A DNA stretch of 64,000 nt from Paraescarpia echinospica (GCA_020002185.1 CM034532.1:52409944-52473943); one strand, 5' to 3'. Counted from the stretch's first letter, positions 10,540 to 22,937 are shown. Program-made: numbers and translations. The notes: generated by a model not told the origin, from the sequence alone.

Positions 10540-12512
10540 GGAGCTCATGTAGTGCTACTGTTGGTTGTCATTGTAGTTCATGTAGTGCTACTGTTAGTTG
10601 TCATTGTAGTTCATGTAGTGCTACTGTTGGTTGTCATTGTAGTTCGTTCATGTAGTGCTACTGTTGGTTGTCATTATAGTTCATGTAGTGCTACTGTTGG
10701 TTGTCATTGTAGCTCATGTAGTGCTACTGTTGGTTGTCATTGTAGCTCATGTAGTGCTACTGTTGGTTGTCAGTGTAGCTCATGTAGTGCTACTGTTGGT
10801 TGTCATTGTAGCTCATGTAGTGCTACTGTTGGTTGTCATTGTAGTTCATGTAGTGCTACTGTTGGTTGTCATTGTAGCTCATGTAGTGCTACTGTTGGTT
10901 GTCATTGTAGTTCATGTAGTGCTACTGTTGGTTGTCATTGTAGTTCATGTAGTGCTACTGTTGGTTGTCATTGTAGTTCATGTAGTGCTACTGTTGGTTG
11001 TCAGTGTAGCTCATGTAGTGCTACTGTTGGTTGTCATTGTAGCTCATGTAGTGCTACTGTTGGTTGTCATTGTAGCTCATGTAGTGCTACTGTTGGTTGT
11101 CATTGTAGTTCATGTAGTGCTACTGTTAGTTGTCGTTGCAGCTCATGTAGTGCTACTGTTGGTTGTCGTTGTAGCTCATGTAGTGATACTGTTCGTTGTC
11201 ATTGTAGCTCATGTAGTGCTACTGTTGGTTGTCATTGTAGCTCATGTAGTGCTACTGTTGGTTGTCATTGTAGTTCATGTAGTGCTGCTGTTAGTTGTCA
11301 GTGTAGCTCATGTAGTGCTACTGTTGGTTGTCATTGTAGTTCATGTAGTGCTACTGTTGGTTGTCATTGTAGCTCATGTAGTGCTACTGTTGGTTGTCAT
11401 TGTAGTTCATGTAGTGCTACTGTTGGTTGTCATTGTAGCTCATGTAGTGCTACTGTTGGTTGTCATTGTAGTTCATGTAGTGCTACTGTTGGTTGTCATT
11501 GTAGCTCATGTAGTGCTACTGTTGGTTGTCATTGTAGTTCATGTAGTGCTACTGTTGGTTGTCATTGTAGTTCATGTAGTGCTACTGTTGGTTGTCATTG
11601 TAGTTCATGTAGTGCTACTGTTGGTTGTCATTGTAGCTCATGTAGTGCTACTGTTGGTTGTCATTGTAGCTCATGTAGTGCTACTGTTGGTTGTCATTGT
11701 AGTTCATGTAGTGCTACTGTTGGTTGTCATTGTATTTCATGTAGTGCTACTGTTGTCATTGTAGTTCATGTAGTGCTACTGTTGGTTGTCATTGTAGTTC
11801 ATGTAGTGCTACTGTTGGTTGTCATTGTAGCTCATGTAGTGCTACTGTTGGTTGTCATTGTAGTTCATGTAGTGCTACTGTTGGTTGTCATTGTAGTTCA
11901 TGTAGTGCTACTGTTGGTTGTCATTGTAGTTCATGTAGTGCTACTGTTGGTTGTCATTGTAGTTCATGTAGTGCTACTGTTGGTTGTCATTGTAGCTCAT
12001 GTAGTGCTACTGTTGGTTGTCATTGTAGCTCATGTAGTGCTACTGTTAGTTGTCATTGTAGTTCATGTAGTGCTACTGTTGGTTGTCATTGTAGCTCATG
12101 TAGTGCTACTGTTAGTTGTCATTGTAGTTCATGTAGTGCTACTGTTAGTTGTCATTGTAGCTCATGTAGTGCTACTGTTAGTTGTCATTGTAGTTCATGT
12201 AGTGCTACTGTTGGTTGTCATTGTAGCTCATGTAGTGCTACTGTCAGTTGTCATTGTAGTTCATGTAGTGCTACTGTTAGTTGTCATTGTAGTTCATGTA
12301 GTGCTACTGTTGGTTGTCATTGTAGTTCATGTAGTGCTATTGTTGGTTGTCGTTGTAGCTCATGTAGTGCTACTGTTGGTTGTCATTGTAGCTCATGTAG
12401 TGCTACTGTTGGTTGTCATTGTAGTTCATGTAGTGCTACTGTTAGTTGTCATTGTAGTTCATGTAGTGCTACTGTTAGTTGTCAGTGTAGCTCATGTAGT
12501 GCTACTGTTGTT
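10540..12512. repeat. ~60-copy array of a 33-bp unit
   Basis: The unit is TCATGTAGTGCTACTGTTGG followed by TTGTCATTGTAGT, about 60 copies over ~1.97 kb, with scattered T/C and A/G variants. Small indels near 10,645 and 11,752 are the only phase changes. Since 33 is a multiple of three, two forward frames stay open for hundreds of codons: one reads SSCSATVGCHC, the other VVHVVLLLVVI. Neither has domain support or a plausible gene structure, and the minus strand is closed by stops in every unit. I call it satellite DNA, not a gene. Confidence 0.92.
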
Positions 12513-13717
12513 TGTCATGTTCTCATTTTTAATGTTCTAATTGTTGTTGCCCCATTGGGGCCTGAGAATGTTGGTTGTCACTCTGGGGTCTGTCATCAGT
12601 AATACCACTCTCCTGAAATGTTAAGGTTACATCATAACTTACATCACAAGTGTCACCTGTGTCCCATTGTTGCAATCATCTTCGATATCAAGTTGTGTTT
12701 ATGAATCATGTTCTTTCATTAGGGCTTTGTTGTTTCTGTCGCCGTGCCACTGGCTGACTGGATAGTGGTTGCAGTTTGTCAATTAACTTGACTCGTCCAC
12801 CTTCAGATGGAACTTCCTCGACCATGGTTCTCACTACCCCACCACTGCCAGTGCTCGGGGTCTATGGTTTTGAAATTAGAGTTTTCCTTTTCCTTGACCC
12901 ACTGCCTGCCAGGACTAATGAGTTGGGTCTACCCATTTATGGAATCAGCGTTATCCTTCTCCTAGATCCCTCGTCAGGGGCCATAAGGTGACCAGTTACC
13001 GCAGTGTACAACAAAGAGATCATACTAGAGTATTGTCTGTGGAGAGGCCATGTACTAGAAGCTAGGGGAGGCTTGCACGCTCATGTCCCTTTTCACCCTG
13101 ATGAGGGGGCTAGGTGGCAGTCGAAGCTGAAAACGAAAGCATGCAGCACGTGCACTACAAACTACACATTAGACTACGACACTAGACACATTACAGACCT
13201 GTGTCAGCTTTGTCACCATCACAGCACGTCGTGCGTCTAATACTCGTACTAATAGTTAGGTTGTTAGAAAAGTAGGATTTTTAGTTAAATGTGTATAATT
13301 ACTGAACAATGAAGATATATATCACCACACAATTATTTTTCGAAACGCATTTATTCTAATTCATAATAAATACATCAAATTCTTCAAAAAAGTTATATGT
13401 ATTGGATGTCTAGTCATCTACAAAGCAAACACCGACACATCCCATTACTGATGTACGATTTGTATCGCTGCAAGATCAAGCAATTTTGAGCGTACATGTC
13501 TCTTATCATTTAAATGTCTATTATGAATGAATTTTGCTCTTTTAGCCACACAACATTTTGACCACATAACATCTCAGTTCTGTTTACCAAATGACTTTAA
13601 CAGCAGGCAATTTGTCTTTAATTTGAAATATGTAAGCATTGCCAATAAACCATGCTGTGGCATTATAGGCATACCCATGGCAAATATAGGCACAGCCTAG
13701 CCCTGCCTGCACCTAAA
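12513..13717. other. No gene recognised
   Basis: Several short open frames (12,776-12,991 and 13,004-13,240, plus strand) without recognisable domains. Moderately GC-rich patches around 12,780-13,240 may be decayed element sequence. Confidence 0.35.
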
Positions 13718-14521
13718 GGTGGCTTTACACCAGGTGACGGCATCGTCGCAACGAGGCGATGCTGTCGCACGCAACCTGATCGCCTCGTGTAAATACTACG
13801 TAGCTGCGATTGTATCGCTTGCAATGCCATTGCTTTCTTGCCCCGATGCCATCGTTTGCGATAGAACTGGCTCTATTTTCAGGCGACCGTCGCCTTGTCA
13901 CACGTAAACTGTCGAATCACAGACAACACACATGATGCATCTAGAAATAGAATAGCCTTCCCTAGAAATAATGGCTGCATTGACGCCACGTAACATGCAT
14001 TTCCTTTCTCAAGCAACTACATCGCGTCGTGTACCCAGCCAGCTAGCACAGCACCCTCAACCCGAGCTGTTGACGGGCGGCAACTGACAGCACATGACAG
14101 CCACTGGAGCCCCACATGCAGCTTCCATTAATTATTGATCATGCATGACGTAATGCGGTACACGATAGTACGGCTTTCAGGCCAATAGACTAGTGGACAT
14201 CATGTTTGCAGTACACTGGTAGTATTAAAATAAAGAAAAATAAGGATGACACCTGAAATTATTCACTACACCCCAACAACAACAACATATACTGATCCAA
14301 AGCTTGGTGCTGACAATATTTGTAATATTCGCTGACATGTGATTATTTACTGCAAGTCTGTCTTGCACTGCCTCTTTTTAATAGTGACAGTTACAAGGTA
14401 CGTTTTTAGACATTCTGTTGTAAATCTGTTTATTTCTAGATCATACAAATACATTAATTTTGTCATGACTTTATTAGCATAACTTTGATACTGTAGAAAG
14501 TAGTATTTATTCGTAAAACAT

Positions 14522-14542
14522 GTAGTAGTAGTAGTAGTAGTA
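14522..14542. repeat. (TAG)n microsatellite
   Basis: Seven GTA/TAG trinucleotides in a row. Confidence 0.9.
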
Positions 14543-15755
14543 CTAGGGGAATGTGCAGCAGAATAACCTGATGATTGTCCCTGTGCGGTGGCTGTGCCTG
14601 TGTGTTCCTGTTTGTGAGTGTGACAATGACAGTGTGAATGTGTGACGGATAAAATACTTACACTAGGTGCCTTCTGTCATTTTATGGCCCATGTATGGCC
14701 ATGGGGCACATAATTTCTGCCATTTTTAAATTTTACTTTTAAGCCATATAAAACAATTCAACTATCAAAGCCACTCATCGTCAACACTTAACAACTTGTA
14801 GAACCTATTTTCAAATCTGCGTGCTGATGAGAAACTGGGAATTATTTTATAAAAGTAAAGTAAAATTATTTTATGTGGCCTTATTGTGAGACAAGATGTG
14901 TTTAATATCTTACACTAGATACTAGGCATTGTACAATGCGTTACCTTCATTGAACAAATTAAATATCTGTATGTTAATATTCCAGATGCCTTCAGAAAAA
15001 ATGATGTGGCACCATTGCCACTGACTACAGCATCAAGAGAACCTTCGGAAGCACTTCAAGAGATGGAGAATGCAGCTGGATGTAGCAGAACAGAATTTAT
15101 CGACTGTAATAATTATAAGCACCCTTTTCATAAAATATTTGAATTGTCATGTCCAACATGAATCAATGGACACTAATTGCAACGTTGCTTTTGATTTACT
15201 TGTATTAAATTATTTGTTTGTTATATGCATTGAAGTTGTTTGTGTAGTTAATTTTGGATTATAATATTTGGATCGGATACTCAACACACATTCTCTTTTT
15301 GATGCTGTTTTACATTTGTTATGTTCCTTAATGAAATATTACGGTATCAATTTTATTGTGTGAATTTCCAAATTCCAGTTAATCACAAAACATTGCCGAA
15401 TGTGTATCGAGTAATGCTCATGTTGTCATTACTGCTTGGTGCTTATTATTGAAATGTTCAGGTTATAAGACCAATACACATAAGTGTGTGTATAATTTGG
15501 TTGTATTACTTGAAAACACACACAATACACACATTTAGCAAAATTATGCACAGTCAGCATATGAGCGGCTAATCATCGGCACAGTCTGACTATGAGCTGC
15601 CCTCGGCCCAAAGGCGAGCCGCCCGAAGGCGAGACGCCATCGGACAAAAATCCCTCAGCCCATAGGCGGATGCTGACAGCGGGCCGATGACTTTGCCACT
15701 CTCGGCCTGCTGTAGGTGTGCCATCTGGGTACACGCAACCCATATTGCTTTTATT

Positions 15756-15785
15756 TATCGCTTGCGATGTACATCGCAAGCGATA
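15756..15785. repeat. 30-bp perfect palindrome
   Basis: The half-site TATCGCTTGCGATGT is followed directly by its exact reverse complement. The related motif GTATCGCTTGCAATG occurs at about 13,811, near the other end of the possible element. Confidence 0.85.
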
Positions 15786-16168
15786 TCATTCGGTCTTGAT
15801 ATTTCTTAATGACGTCAACATCGTCATCGCTTCGTCACGGCGACGGTGTCTTGTACAGTGCACTTTACGCTAAGTTAATAATAATTAATAGTAATAAGAT
15901 CGTCTTGTCAACGTCGTATTTCAGCGACAACGCCAAGGGTACCACCGGGTGAAGCCAATTCCGTGTTGTTGAGCCTTGACTCTTGACTTTGAGGTGGGGC
16001 GCCAATTCACCGTTGGCATTGGCTGCCATTGGCATTGAATCGATTCGAATTAACGATGTCAATTGTCACTCTCAATCAGTCAATGTGCGCATACCAACTT
16101 CCTCCTTAAAACGGTTTAGCTATTGCATGTGTGAACGCTCACAATTTTCAAGCATGAACCGGTTTAAC

Positions 16169-16194
16169 TAAAACGGTTTAGCTAAACCGTTTTA
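16169..16194. repeat. 26-bp perfect palindrome with AACCGGTT-like copies
   Basis: TAAAACGGTTTAG is followed by its exact reverse complement. Related copies lie just upstream: AAAACGGTTTAGC at about 16,109 and GAACCGGTTTAAC at 16,156. The block ends with GTAGGTGTAAATGCAGC, suggestive of a transposon end. The AACCGGTT core resembles a Grainyhead site, but nothing else supports that reading. Confidence 0.8.
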
Positions 16195-16693
16195 ATTCTG
16201 TAGGTGTAAATGCAGCTAATCACTCACTACCAGTGTCGGTGTCAACGCCGGCCACGGACAGCTGGGTAGTGAAGGGATTCGTATAAAGTGTCGCTGTCCT
16301 CACACGTACCTTTATCGTTGCCCTAAACTTGCCGGAACTGTACTTGAAACGGAGAACTCCGTCAATATTTACTAAAGCTTCGTTTCCTCACCACCAACGC
16401 GGAAGCAAAGTACAGACCCACCCCTCACTGGTACGGACTCGCACCACTGACTTGCACAGGCACGTGCATGGTGGGCGGATGTTATCGTTTCGATCGCAAT
16501 CAACACAACTAAGGACTACTGCCGGACTGTCAAACAGGACGCATATTTACATGTCACGTGCATTGTGTACCCTAATGTATACACACATTTAATGGCGGCT
16601 TATGCGAATTATAATTGCGACACAAAATACACATAAATGCTATGTACGTTGTCTTGATCCAATTAGTTCCTGCTGATATTGCTGACGGTGGTG

Positions 16694-16911
16694 TATACCT
16701 GCCAACTTTTTTAATGCCTGGAGATTCATCAGCGGTTCAGCATTCTTCCCATGTCGCGCGCTGTCTCGTCGCGCTGTTTCGGGTTTTGACATTGGAAGGC
16801 GGGGGTGCTGTTGGAGTTATTAAGCGGAAGTCCGGGAAATGTGCCTGCATTCCGGGTGATACACCTAACTTTAAGTAGACTCACGGAAATTCCGGAGAGT
16901 TGGCAGGTATA
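16694..16911. mobile_element. MITE with TATACCTGCCAACT ends
   Basis: TATACCTGCCAACT on the left and its exact reverse complement AGTTGGCAGGTATA on the right, 218 bp apart, with no coding potential. Short non-autonomous DNA transposon. Open frames here on both strands are coincidental. Confidence 0.75.
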
Positions 16912-17390
16912 GTGGTATAATACAGAAAAGCTGCTACCGACAAAGCAAGCACTACGTGGTCCGGGTGGCACACATCTATCAGTAATGGGAGTGATCAAGG
17001 CAAAACTGCGCTATCGTAACAAATCACTCGATGAACTGGTCTACGCCATTAGAAACCAAGAGTAATCTCTACCCAGTCGGCGAGCGTGTGTCGGTCTTGA
17101 CTTGGTCGCACGTGTCGACAACGTTCAAGAAACAACGAGTCAGAAACCAAACTACTGCCGAGTACAGCTCTCTCTTCAAAGGCATCGGTAAACTGAAATA
17201 ATAGTAATAATAAATGTTCTTTTACCGCGCGATCTCTAACTAATAGTTAATCAATGCGTTCACAATATAGAAACATTATAAAAACAATTAAAATAATATA
17301 TAAATTAGTTATAAATTAATTAATTTACAAAATAAAAAATAGATTAATAAATTAACAAGAGTCACTAAAACGTCCTGTAAATAAATCTTG

Positions 17391-17654
17391 CTATTGTCCA
17401 CCATAAGTTTGTTTAAATAAATATGTCTTCAGGTGACGTTTAAATAAAAACACAGACGGAGCATCTCGTAGAGTCAGTGGCAGTTCGTCCCATTTGGCCT
17501 GACCGGTTATGCCAAACGCTCGCTTGCCGATGGATTTTGATGCTCGTGGAACTGCAAGCTGAAGATGGTCATGAAGCTGCCGAAGACGAGGGTTGCGAGT
17601 TCGTGGATGTAGTAGATGTGCAAGGTACTTCGGCGCCAAACCATGGAGCACCTG
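17391..17654 (-). mobile_element. LINE ORF2 C-terminal fragment (CR1-like)
   Basis: The minus strand encodes LHGLAPKYLAHLL, then VPRASKSIGKRAFGI and WDELPLTLRDAPSVFLFKRH, ending KTYLFKQTYGGQ and a stop. The W(N/D)xLPxxLRxAPSVxxFKxxLK(T)xLF signature is the C-terminal tail of CR1/Jockey-like LINE polyproteins. It is cut abruptly near 17,654, where plus-strand gypsy RT sequence begins. Confidence 0.8.
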
Positions 17655-18727
17655 GACTTTCATCACACCACATGGTCGCTACTGCTTCAACCGGCTACCA
17701 TTCGGGATCAGCTCCGCTCCGGAGATTTTCCAACGAACAATGTCGATCATTCTGGAAGGACTCGAGGGGGTCATTTGTCATTTGGACGACATTCTCATTC
17801 ACGCCACAGATCAAACAGAGCATAACAAATGTGTGAGAGCCGTTCTGGGTCGCCTTCAGGAGGCTGGACTCACACTGAACCCAAACAAGTGCGCGTCAGT
17901 GGATCGAGAGCATACGTCTCGACGACATGTCGTCGGAGAGCGTAGTGCACGTGCTGAAGATCTTCGCAACACATGGCATTCCCGACATCATCATTTCGGA
18001 CAATGGCCCTCAATTCAGTGCAGCGACCTTTCGTTAGTTCACAATGCATTATGGGTTTGTGTATGTGACGAGCTCTCCGCGATAACCTCAGTCGAATGGA
18101 GAAGCAGAACGGCCAGTGCGCACTATGAAGGGGCTTCTGAAGAGGAACGAAGATGTACACGTCGCAGTCATGGCGTACAAATCGACGCCGCTTCAGAATG
18201 GCCTGTCTCCGGCAGAAATGCTCATGGGACGACGACTTCGCCCTCTGCTACCCGTCCTTCCCAGCACTCTGAAACAGATGGGTCCTGGCGACGAATCCCT
18301 ACAAAAGAAGCAGAGCTTGCATCGTTCCAACCAGCAGCATACCTTCAACTTGCGACACATAGCGCGTGACTTGTCGACGCTACAGCCAGGCAATCCAGTT
18401 TGGATCCGAGACCAACATCGCCAAGGTCTAGTTGTGAGTCGATCGTACTTGGTGAAGACCGACCTGCGTCGCAACCGTAGAGCGCTGGTGCAGACGACAG
18501 GGTCTCGCGCTGGTGACGACTCCGACAGTCAGCGGACACTGCCTGCACACTTCGCTACAACTGCTGTCCTCGCGACACCCGCTGCTGAGATGCAGCTGTC
18601 AGCTACACCAGCGAAGAGTGCTTCACGTCCTGCTAGAGAGACATCTTCATTCTTTGAACCAGCGGCACCTGAAAGGGTGACTCGGTCAGGGAGAACGGTG
18701 AAACCACCAAAGCGTCTAGACTTGTAA
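17655..18727 (+). mobile_element. Ty3/gypsy fragment 1: RT fused to integrase by internal deletion
   Basis: The frame opens inside the RT domain (TFITPHGRYCFNRLPFGISS, then the catalytic CHLDDILIHA box) and runs to GLTLNPNKC near 17,890. It then jumps straight into an integrase core (HGIPDIIISDNGPQFSA, then QSNGEAERPVRTMKGLL with the third acidic residue) and the long C-terminal tail ending RVTRSGRTVKPPKRLDL. The connection domain, RNase H and the zinc-binding part of integrase are missing, and frames shift. The 3' LTR follows at 18,905. The left border abuts a LINE tail. Confidence 0.85.
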
Positions 18728-18904
18728 AGTGCATTACTTCTACTAGTCAGAATTATGAACACTAATAGCTGTTCAGACATTTAATTAAAGTTCACTTTTT
18801 ATGTTAACTAATCAGACAAAGGTTATGTCATATACACGTAATTCATTCTGACTTTCAGTGTTATTGTTTCTACGTATATGATGTTAAATATACTCGGTGG
18901 GAGG

Positions 18905-19042
18905 TGTAACAACAGCCAATATCGGCCACCATACTTCATGTTTATGATTATGGATTATGGGATACGACACGTGATGTCAATGTCAAGTTTACGCTGAATA
19001 AAGATGGCGTCTGTCAAAAACGACTCACTTACGAATTCTATA
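18905..19042 (+). mobile_element. 3' LTR of gypsy fragment 1
   Basis: Starts TGTAACAACAGCCAATATCG after a purine-rich GGTGGGAGG that fits a polypurine tract, and ends around GAATTCTATA. It is clearly homologous to the minus-strand LTR at 24,202-24,350, including the AATAAA-containing segment CGCTGAATAAAGATGG. The copy at 24.2 kb has short insertions relative to this one. Confidence 0.8.
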
Positions 19043-19210
19043 GTTATACTGTTGAATATTTTCCGCGGCGACGTTTAACAAACATGAAGCTCACTAGTAA
19101 CCTCTTAATGCTCTCAGGATAACATCGATTTGCACGACCCCTCCACCGAGGCTCGCCAAAAACTTAACATTCAGGTTCAGAGAGTTACTGGGGGGCAGAA
19201 CCATAATATC

Positions 19211-19355
19211 TGTAGAGACTGTAAACAGGTAGAACCAAATGGACAGTTGTGACGTTTGTAGCATAAGGAAACGAGAGAATAAAGTCTCGTTGTCAACACG
19301 TGTTGTTTCATTATCGCTATGATAGTGTCTCTTGCTAATAATTAGAACACGCTAG
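19211..19355 (+). mobile_element. 5' LTR of gag-less gypsy
   Basis: Begins TGTAGAGACTGTA and ends GAACACGCTAG. Contains AATAAAGTCTCG, a likely polyadenylation region. Homologous to 22,201-22,349. Confidence 0.88.
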
Positions 19356-22200
19356 AAGTGGAGACCCTGGCTACGCCTCTGTACATTACGACGGAGGGTG
19401 CACCGGTATACACACCACGTCGGAAGCTCCATGGCGAGAAGAAGGTTCAAGTCGAGAAACAACTGTGGGAGAGAGAGGGGGTCATGGAGGGATGTGAATC
19501 TAGTTGGGCATCTCCGATCCATGCAGTAAAGAAACGCAGATGGATCATGGCGGGTATGCGGCAACATGACAAAACTCGACAGATATCCGCTTCCGGCATT
19601 GAGGAGTCTCAACGATCGGTTGGCTGGTTGCACGGTGTTTAGCAAGGTCGACCTTCGACAGGCCTTCCAAAAAGTATGCGTTCACGAAGCATCACAGGAC
19701 AAAACGGCCATCATCACGACACTTGGCCTCTTCAAGTTCCTCCGAGTGCCATTCGGTCTGAAGAACGCGGCGCAGTGTTTCCAGCGGAACGTCTACCAAC
19801 TTCTCAGTGATCTGCCTTTCGCGAATTGTGTATACATGGACGATGTGATCGTGGGTAGCGAGAACAAAGAGGATCACGTCAAAGACTTGCGCAGTCTCCT
19901 CCAGAGGCTCAAAGAAAAGGGACTCCTCCTGAACAAGAAGAAATGTCAACTTGGCCGATCGTCCCGCACGTTTCTCGGTCATGTAGTTGACTCGCGGGGC
20001 ATTTCAATTCCACCTGAACGAGTGGAAGCCATCGGAAGATTCCCAGTACCTAAAACGCCAAAAGACCTCGAGCGTTTCCTGGGTATTTGTGCGTTTTTTC
20101 ACCGATTTGTTCGACATGCGTCTGGAAAGATGGCACCTCTTACCCAACTCAAGAACATCTCCAGACAAAAGGAATTTCAGGATGCTTGGCTTCCGGTACA
20201 CGATCATGCATTTGCGGCTACCAAAGAAGCGATCGCAAACCCAACCCTTCTGGTACATCCATTTCCAAAGGCACGTACAGAAATGTTGTGTGATGCATCT
20301 AATGTCGCGGTTGGGGCCGTCCTGGTGCAATTCCAACGGGAAATGTGGAAGCCGTTAAGCTTCTGGAGAAAGTAGCTGAACAAAGCACAACGCAACTACT
20401 CGGCTACTGACAGAGAACTACTCGCTGTGTCCTATGCAGTAGACAAATTCCGCTCCTACCTAGAAGGGCAGCCGATCATCGTTAGGGCGGACCACCAGCC
20501 TTTCGTTGGTGCTTTGACCAAAAAGGCAGTTACGTCTTTTCCAGTCCCAAGATGCCATTTGCTCAAAATAGCACAATTTGTAGACCAACTCCACTACATG
20601 AAGGGCAAGAGAAATACTGTTGCAGATGCATTGTCGCGCAGTAAGCTGAAGCCGAAAGAACCGATACTTTCGAATGTCTCTTCCTTCTCTGGGTTACATG
20701 ACGAATTCCTTCCAGAGAACTCGTTTCCTGAGGAAGCAGTGAACGACGAGGACCTGGTTGATGACATGTTTCTGTTACAACTACAGCGACAGCGAGACCT
20801 ACTGAGCAGGCAATTCCAGGCGCCGGTGTTTGTTCCTGCGACTTTCCCTGCAGCAACTCCAGTAGCCAGTCCTAAAGAGCCACAGCACGAACTGACAGTG
20901 GCGACTTGCACTTCGATTACAGCCATCGAAGCTGATGATTACGCCGCGTCAGTCTTGGCATGTAATGCCATTTTCACACCGGACCCGTCAACCGCTGTCA
21001 CCGTGCTGACGCCGAGAGAGGTTTACGCTGCCCAGGAGAACGACATGGCATTACAGCATTGGATCAAGCATCACAGCACGTCGTCGTCAAGGTTCAAGCC
21101 AGGCTTGATTGAGTGTGCGGAAAACACACAGGTTTGGGCAGACACCAGCGTCACACCGGCGCGCGTCCTATAGTTCCAACGGCTTTGCAACGTGTCGTGT
21201 TCGATAGTCTCCACGGCTTGGCACATCCAGGGATAAAGGCCGGCTTGGCGCTCGTCAAACGTTCATATTGGTGGCAAATGCATACGAAAACGCCGTTTGA
21301 ACGGTAACCAGCACCGACAAGACAATTCAGTCATATCCACGTCGATCTCGTAGTCCCACTGAACACAGCGTGTGAAAGGAAGAACACCTTGCTCACTGTG
21401 ATCGACAGATGGACGGACTGGCCGGAAACGTTTCCAAAGACAGTGCGCGGAGAGGCGGCGAACGCAAAAGCTTGTGCTAGTGTTGGTACGTCAATGGATC
21501 GCCAGATGGGGCGTCCCCGACATCATTAAGTCAGACCGGGGATCGCAGTTCGTCTCTGATTTGTGGCGGGAGGTTTGCCGTTTGATGGGGATTACCCGCG
21601 ACCCAACTACCAGTTATTATCCGCAACACAATGGAAAAGTCGAGCGGATGCATCGCTGTTTGAAAAACTCGCTCCGCGCCCGTCTGCTTGGCAGGGCAAA
21701 CTGGTTTGCCGAGTTATCATGGGTGATGCTCGGATTGCGTGCGGCGACAAACCTGGACACGGGTGTCTCGCCATACATAATGGTAACTGGCCAACAGCCT
21801 GCGTTGCCGGACCAGTTAGTCGTTCAGCGAGCCAACATCGAGAATGCCTCAGTGTTCGGCAGAGAGTTGGCGTCGGCCATGGCAGTACAACGGTTCACAG
21901 AAAACCCGTGGCATGGGAGGCCTAAAGTGCGCACCCATGTGGCGCATGACCTTTGGACCGCAAAGAAAGTGCTCGTGTGAATAAAGTCAAGCCTTCACTC
22001 GAACCGAAATATACGGGTCGCTTTCGTGTTGTGCGCCGTTGGGGAAAGTGTTTTCGAATACGCTTCGAACACAAGGATGACAATGTGTCTGTTGACAGAT
22101 TACGTCCGTTTTACGAGATGGACACCAATTAATTGTACGTCAGACCCGTCAAGTTACCGACAAGACGGACAGTTGTAAAATGACAAATGGAGGAATCATC

Positions 22201-22349
22201 TGTAGAAACTGTACACATGTATATAACCAAATGGACAGTTGTGAGGTTTGTAGCATAAGGAAACAAGAGAGAATAAAGTCTAGTTGTCAACACGTGTTGT
22301 TTCATCATCGCTATGATAGTGTCTCTTGCTAGTAATTAGAACACACTAG
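22201..22349 (+). mobile_element. 3' LTR of gag-less gypsy
   Basis: Begins TGTAGAAACTGTA and ends GAACACACTAG, followed by the target copy ATATC. Substitutions relative to the 5' LTR show the insertion is not recent. Confidence 0.88.
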
Positions 22350-22565
22350 ATATCTTCCCCCAGCGAAATTCCGGTGGTGCAGCTACCGGCCCCGTTGCCC
22401 CCTCCCGTTCTCCACCTATTTGGCCGAAGGGGTCGCATGCTGACCTATAGCTCCTACACACACGTACAACCAAATAAAACAAATGATATGTTAAGGTATA
22501 AGAGAGCACATTCCATTACCATAGTAACAACGAACCACGGAAAACGCTATATTTACAACGCATAC

Positions 22566-22830
22566 CAGGGACAGATCCAGAGAGGGTAGTCGGGGGGGGG
22601 GGGGATACCTCCAATTGCACCCGAAAACATACACTGGCGGCCAAATGAAATTCATTTTGGGTGATCTGAATCGGGGCTTCGATCAGCACGATTCCGCTGT
22701 CATCGCATTGTCGCGGATCATGACATCGGCGCCGGCGAAACAAAAATTACCCCCACCCCCTCGGGGGAGGGGGGCGGGGTGCTGTTGAAAATTGGTTTTG
22801 GGGCACGTGCGCCCTGGATCCGCCTATATG
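22566..22830. mobile_element. Possible MITE with GGATCCAG-type ends
   Basis: CAGGGACAGATCCAGAGAGGG-like left end and GCCCTGGATCCGCC-like right end form imperfect inverted repeats around G-tract and C-tract sequence. No target duplication found. Confidence 0.35.
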
Positions 22831-22937
22831 CATACAAATTAGCATCCATCCACTGCGTTTTCCTTTCCTTCCCGAAACAAGTACACTGTGCGCCTTATAT
22901 TAATCGTAATTTCAACATGTTTTTAGATTTATTATGA

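Larger units (their letters stand above)
13718..15867. mobile_element. Possible ~2.1-kb DNA transposon with GATCGTCGC-type ends
   Basis: Left end AAAGGTGGCTTTACACCAGG followed by repeated CGATG/GTCGC motifs. The right end, read in reverse complement, shows a similar theme (AAAGTGCACTGTACA, then GACGAAGCGATG). Similarity is partial rather than an exact inverted repeat. A 30-bp perfect palindrome lies near the right end. No transposase was recognised inside. Confidence 0.35.
19206..22354 (+). mobile_element. Gag-less Ty3/gypsy element with LTRs and 5-bp TSD
   Basis: LTRs at 19,211-19,355 and 22,201-22,349 (145 and 149 bp, roughly 90% alike), flanked by the direct repeat ATATC, a normal 5-bp gypsy target duplication. 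The internal region starts in the RT N-terminus immediately after the 5' LTR, so gag and protease are absent. Downstream come RT (catalytic NCVYMDDVIVG), RNase H (LCDASNVAVGAVLVQF, ATDRELLAVSYAVDKFRSYL), a zinc-binding linker (HGLAHPGIKAGLALVKRSYWW), and integrase (IKSDRGSQFVSDLW, YYPQHNGKVERMHRCLK), ending near 22,131 with VDRLRPFYEMDTN. At least four frame breaks or stops (about 19,560, 20,375, 21,173, 21,307) make it inactive. Confidence 0.92.

Noticed and set aside
10552..12540. A 662-codon open frame that looks like a Cys/Ser repeat protein
   Set aside because: It is explained entirely by a 33-bp tandem repeat, a second frame is equally open, and there is no splice or domain support.
16157..16164. 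Grainyhead binding site AACCGGTT as a regulatory element
   Set aside because: The motif is part of a palindromic repeat block and no gene is nearby.
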